This document shows positions 46,150 to 52,813 of a stretch of 64,000 nt of DNA, in pieces. How positions within the stretch are numbered: position 1 is the stretch's first letter; each line of letters opens with the position of its first letter. The notes beneath the pieces were generated by a model that saw only the letters and a list, made by a program, of their open reading frames with translations, did no database searches and was not told the DNA's origin. The position numbers were made by a program, and so were the translations under genes. The stretch is from the NCBI RefSeq assembly GCF_000210075.1, contig NC_021017.1:1229233-1293232 (forward strand), read 5' to 3'. This DNA comes from Bacteroides xylanisolvens XB1A (GTDB lineage Bacteria; Bacteroidota; Bacteroidia; Bacteroidales; Bacteroidaceae).

Positions 46150-46237
46150 TCCTTTTAAAGGAATAAAGTGTTTCTCACCGATCAATGAGTCGTTCCTTTA
46201 AAAGGAACTGGTTATTCCTTTTAAAGAAACGATTGTC
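46150..46237. repeat. 22-bp-pitch palindrome array C (TCCTTTTAAAGGA type)
   Basis: Four consecutive 22-bp units start at 46150, 46172, 46194 and 46216. Units 1, 3 and 4 carry TTCCTTTTAAAGGAA-type palindromes (unit 3, 46192-46208, is perfect with 8-bp arms). Unit 2 carries a different imperfect palindrome CTCA-N8-TGAG (46174-46189). The spacing is kept although the sequence changes. The array lies between convergent genes, no coding potential. Confidence 0.78.
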
Positions 46238-46466
46238 AATAAGTTTATTTATAGTGTATCTTTTGACTGTTTTTATGTAAAAAACTCCTCTGGAACTGTA
46301 TATTCTTGCATTATTTTATACAACAGAACTGCTGGAAGAGGAAATCCGTGTGATGCTATTTATACTCATCATATTAAAAATAGAACATTTAAAGTAAGAT
46401 ATACTACCATATTTATATTATAAAGAGCTTTCTCTCTATTTAAATAAATAGCATCAGGACTGATTT
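46238..46466. other. AT-rich non-coding spacer after array C
   Basis: Second part of the gap. Only a weak TCCTCT ... AGAGGA inverted pair (46286 and 46336) is visible; nothing else can be supported. Confidence 0.4.
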
Positions 46467-47132
46467 TTATTTGTTTATTTGCCTTTTTGCCCATTCCAGT
46501 CTTCGTTGATCGGCTAATGGAGTCACTTTAAATTCTTCGAATGTAGCGGTGAACCCTTTCCCGTCCGGACAAGCTCCCATTAATCCTACCATGACAGGAC
46601 AATTATCTTGCAACCAACAAGTGCGCATCATAATATATTCTTTGTCATCACGTGAGAAAAATATTTCTACTGCATCCAGGCGACGGACTGCTTTTATCCA
46701 TATAGAGCGGGGAGCATCCGGCAATTGTACTACACTCCAGTCACTGGTTCGGTGTGTAACTACGGCACTTACATTCTGTTTGCCATCAATGTATTCCACA
46801 CCTGCTTTTATCCAGTTTTCATGGTCGATGCGCAGCATTAATCCCATTTGGTCAAAGGTGGTGACATAGTTGCCGGTTATCTTTACTTTGGCTTCAAATT
46901 CTCCACCATAAGTCGCATAATAGAAAGGTCCGTCGTCCACTGTGAACCCATAATGAGAAATCCTCCAAAAGTCTGTTTTTGCAGGAACATCCATCACTAA
47001 GGTTTTGCCATCTTTTATTTCCCATTGTTGAGGCTCGTTCAGCCAATTCATTTTATTCAAACTTTGTGCCATAGAAGAAGTTGTTACTGCCATAAAGGCT
47101 ATTGACATCATTTTGATTTTTAAATGTTTCAT
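46467..47132 (-). CDS. DUF1349 domain secreted protein
   Basis: This 221-aa protein (ATG 47132) has a signal peptide (MMSIAFMAVTTSSMAQ) and a concanavalin-A-like DUF1349 domain over its whole length (DFWRISHYGFTVDDGPFYY, GLMLRIDHENWIKAGVEY, SVVQLPDAPRSIWIKAVR). Family members are often regulators or carbohydrate-associated beta-sandwich proteins; its role is unknown. It is divergent from a LuxR-type regulator gene, with overlapping promoters, which suggests it is that regulator's target. Confidence 0.85.
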   Translation of the reverse strand: MKHLKIKMMSIAFMAVTTSSMAQSLNKMNWLNEPQQWEIKDGKTLVMDVPAKTDFWRISHYGFTVDDGPFYYATYGGEFEAKVKITGNYVTTFDQMGLMLRIDHENWIKAGVEYIDGKQNVSAVVTHRTSDWSVVQLPDAPRSIWIKAVRRLDAVEIFFSRDDKEYIMMRTCWLQDNCPVMVGLMGACPDGKGFTATFEEFKVTPLADQRRLEWAKRQINK

Positions 47133-47171
47133 GATCATTTCTTATTTGATTATCTTTGTGGTGCAAAGATA
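47127..47171. promoter_or_regulatory. Face-to-face promoters of the DUF1349 and LuxR genes
   Basis: TATCTTTG (47151-47158, + strand) and its inverted copy (47164-47171, minus strand) are both perfect -7 boxes, 5 bp apart. The + strand -33 is TTTC at 47127-47130 with a 20-nt spacer. Each predicted start point falls inside the other promoter's -7 box, so only one can be occupied at a time. The + strand start near 47164 gives a leader of about 56 nt. Confidence 0.6.
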
Positions 47172-47219
47172 GGTCATACCTCCGTGTGCAACAATACTGA
47201 ATAATAACCATTTTATAAG

Positions 47220-47999
47220 ATGGACGTATTACAAAAGGAAATAGATGAAGTTTATGCGACACAACTGATAGCCGATGAAATATTGGACAATGGAGTTGTA
47301 GAGCAACATCAACGCTTTATTCATTCATTGACGGAGATTAATGGTGGATGTGCTGTTATTTCAGATCTTTCGAATAGGAAAAGTTACATTGCCGTTCATC
47401 CTTGGGCGCATTTTCTAGGCTTAACTCCCGAAGAAGCTGCTTTGAGTGTGATTGATTCTATGGATGAAGATTGTATTTATCGGCGTATTCATCCTGAAGA
47501 CTTGGTAGAAAAGCGGTTATTGGAGTATCAGTTTTTTCAGAAGACCTTTTCGATGTCTTCCGAAGAACGGTTGAAGTACCGGGGAAGATGCAGAATACGT
47601 ATGATGAATGAGAAAGGAGTCTATCAGTATATTGATAACCTAGTGCAGATAATGGAAAATACTCCTTCCGGAAGTGTATGGTTGATTTTTTGTCTTTATA
47701 CCTTGTCTGCAGATCAACGAACGGAGCAGGGGATATATCCCACTATTACCCATATGGAACGTGGAGAAGTCGAAACCCTCTTTCTTTCGGAAGAACATCG
47801 CAATATCCTATCCGAACGCGAAAAGGAAATACTTCGCTGTATACGTAAAGGACTATCTAGTAAAGAAATTGCAGCTGCCCTTTATATTAGTGTGAATACA
47901 GTCAATCGACACCGCCAGAATATTTTGGAGAAACTCTCTGTCGGTAATTCGATAGAAGCGTGTCGGGCTGCTGAATTGATGAAACTGTTGGATTTGTAA
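47220..47999 (+). CDS. LuxR/FixJ-type HTH regulator with PAS-like sensor
   Basis: This 259-aa cytoplasmic protein has an N-terminal PAS-like region (about 25-165) and a C-terminal LuxR HTH (about 195-255: LSEREKEILRCIRKGLSSKEIAAALYIS, VNTVNRHRQNILEKL). There is no phosphoreceiver Asp, so it is not a classical response regulator; the ligand is unknown. It resembles Bacteroides helix-turn-helix regulators annotated as LuxR C-terminal-related. It is divergent from the DUF1349 gene. Confidence 0.88.
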   Translation: MDVLQKEIDEVYATQLIADEILDNGVVEQHQRFIHSLTEINGGCAVISDLSNRKSYIAVHPWAHFLGLTPEEAALSVIDSMDEDCIYRRIHPEDLVEKRLLEYQFFQKTFSMSSEERLKYRGRCRIRMMNEKGVYQYIDNLVQIMENTPSGSVWLIFCLYTLSADQRTEQGIYPTITHMERGEVETLFLSEEHRNILSEREKEILRCIRKGLSSKEIAAALYISVNTVNRHRQNILEKLSVGNSIEACRAAELMKLLDL

Positions 48000-48073
48000 T
48001 CCAATAAGATGGCATTATTTACTGATTTCTTTCTTCAGATTCGAAGCTTATCTGAAGAAAGAACAGAACTTAT

Positions 48074-48766
48074 TTAAAACCAAAGCAGCAACTCATCAAA
48101 TCTTTTCACCTGTTTCAGATGGTCATGTGTGAATGTGTCTACTACTTCATGTTTCCACATCACTTCAAAAGGAATATGTATGCCATATCCTCCCAGCGAT
48201 AGAACAGGTTGAATGTCCGATTTCAGAGAATTGCCAATCATGACAAATTCGGAAGGAGCAATCTGTAAGATATTCAACATTCGTTGATATTCTTTCTCTG
48301 TTTTATCGGACATCACTTCAATGTGATCGAAATAAGAGGCTAATCCGGAACGTCCCAGCTTATTCTCCTGATCGAGCAAATCTCCTTTAGTGGCAACTAC
48401 TAATTTGTATTTTCCTTTCTCTTTCAATACTTTAAGCGTTTCTTTTACTCCCGGCAATAGTTCAATTGGCATTTTCAGTAATGATTTGCCTAATTCAATA
48501 ATATGTTGGATGTCTGTTCCTGAAATCTTTTGTCCACTCACATGCAAAGCTGTCTCTACCATAGAAATGGTGAAAGCTTTGGCTCCATATCCGAGATATT
48601 TCAGATTATTCATTTCTGTTTGAAATAAAGCGGCTGAAATATCTTCAGAAGTGCCATAAGGCTTTAATAGGTCTGTATATTGTTTCTCTATTTCCTGGAA
48701 AAAAGGTTCATTGCTCCACAAGGTATCGTCTGCATCAAAAGCAATGACTTTAATAAGTTCTTTCAT
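48074..48766 (-). CDS. HAD-family hydrolase
   Basis: This 230-aa cytoplasmic haloacid-dehalogenase-like phosphatase has motif I AFDADDTLW (nucleophile Asp11, acid Asp13), motif II VVATKG, motif III Lys and motif IV MIGNSLKSDIQP, with a helical cap at about 17-90. The substrate is unknown; the length and cap resemble YjjG/phosphoglycolate-phosphatase-like members. A TAACTTTG -7 box on the minus strand lies at 48820-48827. Confidence 0.9.
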   Translation of the reverse strand: MKELIKVIAFDADDTLWSNEPFFQEIEKQYTDLLKPYGTSEDISAALFQTEMNNLKYLGYGAKAFTISMVETALHVSGQKISGTDIQHIIELGKSLLKMPIELLPGVKETLKVLKEKGKYKLVVATKGDLLDQENKLGRSGLASYFDHIEVMSDKTEKEYQRMLNILQIAPSEFVMIGNSLKSDIQPVLSLGGYGIHIPFEVMWKHEVVDTFTHDHLKQVKRFDELLLWF

Positions 48767-48950
48767 CGGTTTTCGTCGTTAATGGTGAATTTTAGATCAT
48801 TTGTTTGGTATTTCGTATGCAAAGTTACAATAAAAAGAGGAATAAAGGCAGACGGTTTGTTTTTAGAACCGAATCTCCATTTAATTTCATAGAAATCTCT
48901 ATCTTTGTTACTCGTTTTTTTGAGTTTGAATTTTAATTGGATATACAATA

Positions 48951-50018
48951 ATGAAAATAGGAGATAAAATACGCTTTCTTAGTGAGGTAGGCGGTGGAAT
49001 CGTAACTGGATTCCAGGGAAAGGATTTTGTGTTGGTAGAAGATGCAGATGGGTTTGATATTCCGATGCCGATACGCGAGTGTGTCGTGATTGAAACAGAT
49101 GACTATAATATGAGGCGTAAACCCGGTTCGTCTGTGCCGAAACCGGAAGAACCTGTTAAACCGGTAAAACCGGAGATGCCTGTTATTCAACGTCAGCCGG
49201 AGGTGCGTGGAGGAGATACTTTGAATGTATTTCTGGCTTATGTGCCCGAAGACGCAAAAGCGATGATGACTACTCCTTTTGAAACTTATCTGGTAAATGA
49301 TAGCAATTATTATTTGTATTACACTTATTTGAGTGCAGAAGGAAAAGCATGGAAGAACCGTTCGCACGGTTTGGTGGAGCCTAATACAAAATTGCTGTTG
49401 GAAGAGTTCACCAAAGATGTACTGAATGATATGGAGCGGGTGGCTGTTCAGTTGATCGCCTTCAAGGACGGTAAGCCTGCGGCTATCAAACCGGCTGTTA
49501 GTGTGGAGATACGGATCGATACCGTGAAGTTCTATAAACTTCATACCTTTAGCGATTCTGATTTCTTTGAAGAACCGGCTTTGATTTATGACATTGTGAA
49601 AGATGATATGCCTGCCAAACAAGTATATGTTTCGGCGGAGGAGATTCAAGAGGCTCTGCTGCAGAAGAAATCTGTAGATAAACCGAAGTCACAACCTATT
49701 GTGAAACCAAACCATACTACTCATGGCGGAAAGAGCGGAATTATTGAAATAGATCTTCATATTGATTCTTTGCTGGATGATACTCAAGGGATGGGCAATG
49801 CTGAAATACTGAATTATCAATTGGATAAGTTTCGCGAAGTGATGGAAACTTATAAGAATAAGCGTGAACAGAAGATTGTCTTTATTCACGGCAAGGGAGA
49901 TGGGGTACTTCGAAAGGCTGTCATTGATGAATTGAAACGGAAATATAGTAATTGCCGTTATCAGGATGCTTCTTTCCAGGAATATGGGTTTGGGGCTACG
50001 ATGGTAACTATTAAATAA
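48951..50018 (+). CDS. DUF2027-Smr domain protein
   Basis: This 355-aa protein has an N-terminal DUF2027 domain (about 1-50, [20 protein letters not shown]), a Pro/Lys-rich linker, a second beta-rich domain (about 80-225) and a C-terminal Smr (MutS2-type) domain (about 262-355, [19 protein letters not shown]). The order DUF2027-linker-Smr is a Bacteroidetes form. Smr domains bind or nick branched DNA or RNA; the role here is unknown. A TATCTTTG -7 box lies at 48900-48907, and a terminator shared with the convergent gene follows. Confidence 0.9.
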   Translation: MKIGDKIRFLSEVGGGIVTGFQGKDFVLVEDADGFDIPMPIRECVVIETDDYNMRRKPGSSVPKPEEPVKPVKPEMPVIQRQPEVRGGDTLNVFLAYVPEDAKAMMTTPFETYLVNDSNYYLYYTYLSAEGKAWKNRSHGLVEPNTKLLLEEFTKDVLNDMERVAVQLIAFKDGKPAAIKPAVSVEIRIDTVKFYKLHTFSDSDFFEEPALIYDIVKDDMPAKQVYVSAEEIQEALLQKKSVDKPKSQPIVKPNHTTHGGKSGIIEIDLHIDSLLDDTQGMGNAEILNYQLDKFREVMETYKNKREQKIVFIHGKGDGVLRKAVIDELKRKYSNCRYQDASFQEYGFGATMVTIK

Positions 50019-50032
50019 TAGTATAAAAAAAA

Positions 50033-50054
50033 GTGGAAGCCAACCGGCTTCCAC
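50033..50054 (-). terminator. Strong intrinsic terminator
   Basis: GTGGAAGCC (50033-50041), AACC and GGCTTCCAC (50046-50054) form a 9-bp perfect stem with a 4-nt loop. On the minus strand a T8 run follows, so it ends the 118-aa gene; on the + strand it is followed by pyrimidine-rich CCTCTCTCTC. Confidence 0.85.
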
Positions 50055-50082
50055 CCTCTCTCTCTTTTACATATTAATCATT

Positions 50083-50439
50083 TTACTTATTCAGTTCAAT
50101 ACCTTTATTCTGTAAAGTGATATTCATCAAAGCTGCATACTTGGCGTACTGTTCAGCACTAAGAGTCTTTCTCATCAGTTTCAAGTTACCATAAACAGCG
50201 TTGCGCAATTTTGCTTCTTTATCTTTCTTCGCTGTTGTGGCTCTTGACATCTGTGTGGAGAAATAATCGCAAATATTGGCTACTTCTTCACTCTGATCGG
50301 AGTTTAACTTTAAATATTTGCCTAGTTTACTTACATTGATGTTACCTTCCCATTTTGCAGTTGTAGGCTGATTTCCGGCTGCAAATGTTGAAGCAGCAAG
50401 GCAGAGCGCTGCCACTAATGTTAATCCTAAACGTTTCAT
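50083..50439 (-). CDS. Small secreted protein of unknown function
   Basis: This 118-aa protein has a signal peptide (LTLVAALCLAASTFAAG). The mature part is helical and Lys-rich, with LSAEQYAKYAALMNITL near the end, which recalls the LTxxQ/Spy-type arrangement but without a clear LTxxQ. A -7 box TATATTTG on the minus strand (50545-50552) and a 12-bp palindrome (50514-50525) precede it, giving a leader of about 100 nt. I do not recognise a named family. Confidence 0.8.
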   Translation of the reverse strand: MKRLGLTLVAALCLAASTFAAGNQPTTAKWEGNINVSKLGKYLKLNSDQSEEVANICDYFSTQMSRATTAKKDKEAKLRNAVYGNLKLMRKTLSAEQYAKYAALMNITLQNKGIELNK

Positions 50440-50513
50440 AATACCTACTTTTTTAATTGTTATACCTAAAAACTATTCCTAAAAACAAATCTAATACCTA
50501 TTGAAAATACTGT

Positions 50514-50552
50514 CTAAGCGCTTAGTTTTTTCTTTTTACCTATGCAAATATA
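50514..50552 (-). promoter_or_regulatory. Promoter and palindrome before the small secreted protein gene
   Basis: The -7 box TATATTTG (minus strand, 50545-50552) is followed just after the predicted start by the perfect palindrome CTAAGCGCTTAG (50514-50525). The palindrome could be an operator or a leader hairpin. Confidence 0.5.
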
Positions 50553-50610
50553 AGAATATGTTTTATAGCATAAAAATAAAGAAAAGGAAAAGATTCTTTT
50601 TAGGCTGATT

Positions 50611-50628
50611 TCTTGATGTAAGTCAAGA
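50611..50628. promoter_or_regulatory. FNR-like box
   Basis: TCTTGATGTAAGTCAAGA contains TTGAT-GTAA-GTCAA (50613-50626), one base away from the FNR consensus. It is identical to the box at 41514-41531 (read on the opposite strand) except at four central positions. It lies about 80 bp upstream of the predicted start for the small secreted protein gene and 105 bp after the LysO stop. Confidence 0.5.
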
Positions 50629-50732
50629 GATGATCTGCTTTTTGATATAAAAATACCTTTTTATGAAACATTTTTGTAATACGTGTGCGAAAACGATAGT
50701 AGAGTATTTCTCTATTTTAGGATTTATTGCTG

Positions 50733-51341
50733 TTAAAATGATATTGAGCAAAGGAATGTGACTAGGAACGGAACGCTGAAATCGACAACAAAGCCATGGA
50801 AGATGGAAATGATTACAAATTCCTTTCCCGAATATCGGGTAATGATAGGAAGAGTGGTATCCATCGTTGTGGCTCCACCAACAGAAATAGGAGCTAGCTT
50901 TCCAAAATATTTCACTAATAAGGGTGCACACAGCAAAGCGATAATTTCACGCATGATATTGGAAAGTAATGCGATAGTTCCCAATTCGGGACCTTTATAT
51001 TCGGTGATAAATATGCTGGAGAGCGAGTAATAACCAAATCCGGCTCCAACTGCCATACAGTCTAAAGGACTTCGCTGGCTCATAAAAGCTCCCGCTATGG
51101 CGCAGCCTGCTAATGTGCCGAGTATCGTCATGATAGGAAGGAATACAAGCCGGGGATTCAGGGACCGAAAACTCTTCAGGGTGTTCGGATCGTTACCGAT
51201 GCTGATACCTACGCAGAACATGAGTCCGCAGAGGGCATAGTAACTAAGTTTACTGTCGGTGAAGTCGTATGGGATAAGATGGTAAACTCCACAAAGAGTG
51301 CCGATAATGAAAAAAGAGACAATAATCAAACTACCTTTCAT
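50733..51341 (-). CDS. Lysine exporter LysO, C-terminal part
   Basis: This 202-aa membrane protein of about six helices matches the large C-terminal DUF340 part of E. coli LysO/YbjE (SYYALCGLMFCVGISIGND, GFGYYSLSSIFITEY, GGATTMDTTLPIITRYSG). LysO exports L-lysine and thialysine. Its start overlaps the N-terminal gene by 4 bp (ATGA), so both parts are made together as a two-gene transporter. Confidence 0.9.
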   Translation of the reverse strand: MKGSLIIVSFFIIGTLCGVYHLIPYDFTDSKLSYYALCGLMFCVGISIGNDPNTLKSFRSLNPRLVFLPIMTILGTLAGCAIAGAFMSQRSPLDCMAVGAGFGYYSLSSIFITEYKGPELGTIALLSNIMREIIALLCAPLLVKYFGKLAPISVGGATTMDTTLPIITRYSGKEFVIISIFHGFVVDFSVPFLVTFLCSISF

Positions 51342-51619
51342 GCTTTTGTCTCCTTTCCTTTACTATATAATAGGTACCACAACCCCCATGCGCATAGAGT
51401 ACTTCCTATGACCGCAGCTACCGTGATGATAACAGCTTCCAGTCCAAGAGTGTGTAATCCTTTGATGATAGATTCATTACCCCCTACATCTATTCCGAGA
51501 AGAAAGAGAAGAATCCATATAAGGAGAGTGATTATCTTGTGTATCCATGATAGTCTTTTACTGCGTAACAAGTAGCCAAGAAGCATGCCTGTCAGCATAA
51601 TTCCAATAATGATAAACAT
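51338..51619 (-). CDS. Lysine exporter LysO, N-terminal part
   Basis: This 93-aa protein of three helices corresponds to the N-terminal portion of LysO (IIGIMLTGMLLGYLLRSKRL, FLLGIDVGGNESIIKGLHTLG). In E. coli it is fused to the part encoded next door (299 aa in one chain; here 93 + 202 aa). The split form is common in Bacteroides. A TATCTTTG -7 box on the minus strand (51643-51650) lies 24 bp before the ATG. Confidence 0.88.
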   Translation of the reverse strand: MFIIIGIMLTGMLLGYLLRSKRLSWIHKIITLLIWILLFLLGIDVGGNESIIKGLHTLGLEAVIITVAAVIGSTLCAWGLWYLLYSKGKETKA

Positions 51620-51621
51620 AG

Positions 51622-51783
51622 TTAGTGCCTGCTTTTTGGCTGCAAAGATAGTATTAAATGTAAATCTTGGCTAATCTCTTCTACGATTTCTTTCATGGCT
51701 ATTGACAGACATTCGACCATATCATCCACGCAAGCGGCATTGACAGACGGTGAATCTTCAAAACTACGGTTTATCGCAGTCTG
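51622..51783 (-). pseudogene. Possible gene remnant before lysO
   Basis: A 53-codon open frame begins without a start codon after a TAG (CAG ACT GCG ...) and reads QTAINRSFEDSPSVNAACV, then DDMVECLSIAMKEIVEEI. Its composition is coding-like (amphipathic helices, acidic). It ends 2 bp before the lysO ATG. The only ATG is internal (MVECLSIAM). It may be the 3' end of a decayed gene or a small ORF read before lysO; the frame overlaps the lysO -7 box, so expression is unclear. Confidence 0.3.
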
Positions 51784-51807
51784 CTATCCATAATTTATGA
51801 TTTGTTT

Positions 51808-52806
51808 TCATCGTTGTGGTTTTTCTATATGAATGATCTTACTTGTCTCCGTACTGATTCCAATCATCCCAATTCCTCCATGTACATTGCTGGGGTACTT
51901 GATTGGTTCATTTATTGTTTCATCGTAAGCGTCGGAATCTACCAGGTTAAGTGCTTTCAGATAGTAGTATTCTGTTTCCGTGATGCTTAAAAGACGTACA
52001 ATAATATCCATCTTTACATTGGTGCCGTATTCAGGAAATCCGTCAATATCTGTCTGGTTGTAAACCGTCATTGTGTAAGATGTATTTTTGAATCGTGAGT
52101 CGTCGAATACACCATATATATTCTTTACGGTGTCGAACATGCCGTTGTCTTCGTCATCGCTGTTGGTGGGCTGTCCGTCTGTCAGCACAATATCCTCGCG
52201 GGATATAAAATGATAGCGATGTATTGTCCGGCTGACAAATTCCCCTGTTTCTTCATTATAGTCTTTCACTGTCATTTGCTTATCCATGATAAGCCGGTAG
52301 TAATTATCTTCGTTGGATCGATCTTTGATATTGATTTTGTATCGGAGAAAATTCTGCGTATAATAATACTTTGTCATTGGAATGGTGACCGTATCGATAT
52401 CAGCTATTTCATGTGGACGCTGTGGTACGGTCACTTCAGCCCATGCGTGATATTGTCCGTCGTCTGTGAGGGCGTCAATACGAACTACATCTCCGGGAGT
52501 AAATTTGCTGGAAATATGGAAACGGCATTGCATATCTCCTTCCGTTTGGGGTGGGAGCGGACGTAAACTTTCTGATAACTGTCCGTTAACACGTACTTCC
52601 ACCGTGGCATTTTCTACATGAGTGGCGTATCCTCTTCCCGTGAAATTGAGATAGAGAACGTTGGTCAGACTGTCTGCGTTGATTAGTGCGTTCATCACTA
52701 GTTTGGGGGGATTGTCCTTTACACTAAAAGGGAGTTCGTTTTCGCAAGAAACTGTTGTCAGCAATGCTATTAACAGGATAAATGGATAACATATACGAGT
52801 TCTCAT
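51808..52806 (-). CDS. DUF4249 lipoprotein
   Basis: This 332-aa protein has an SPII signal (LLIALLTTVSC) followed by ENELPF and a beta-rich DUF4249 domain (PPKLVMNALINADSLTNVLYLN and ALTDDGQYHAWAEVTVP). In Bacteroidetes DUF4249 lipoproteins are encoded next to STN-type TonB receptors and probably act as their extracellular substrate-binding partner. It lies 7 bp after the receptor gene, last in the FecIR-type operon. Confidence 0.9.
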   Translation of the reverse strand: MRTRICYPFILLIALLTTVSCENELPFSVKDNPPKLVMNALINADSLTNVLYLNFTGRGYATHVENATVEVRVNGQLSESLRPLPPQTEGDMQCRFHISSKFTPGDVVRIDALTDDGQYHAWAEVTVPQRPHEIADIDTVTIPMTKYYYTQNFLRYKINIKDRSNEDNYYRLIMDKQMTVKDYNEETGEFVSRTIHRYHFISREDIVLTDGQPTNSDDEDNGMFDTVKNIYGVFDDSRFKNTSYTMTVYNQTDIDGFPEYGTNVKMDIIVRLLSITETEYYYLKALNLVDSDAYDETINEPIKYPSNVHGGIGMIGISTETSKIIHIEKPQR

Positions 52807-52813
52807 AATGGGT

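Noticed and set aside
48933..49649. 238-aa open frame on the minus strand opposite the DUF2027-Smr gene
   Set aside because: It lies wholly opposite a well-supported gene with clear domains, and its His/Ile/Phe-rich translation has no domain or signal; it is a shadow frame.
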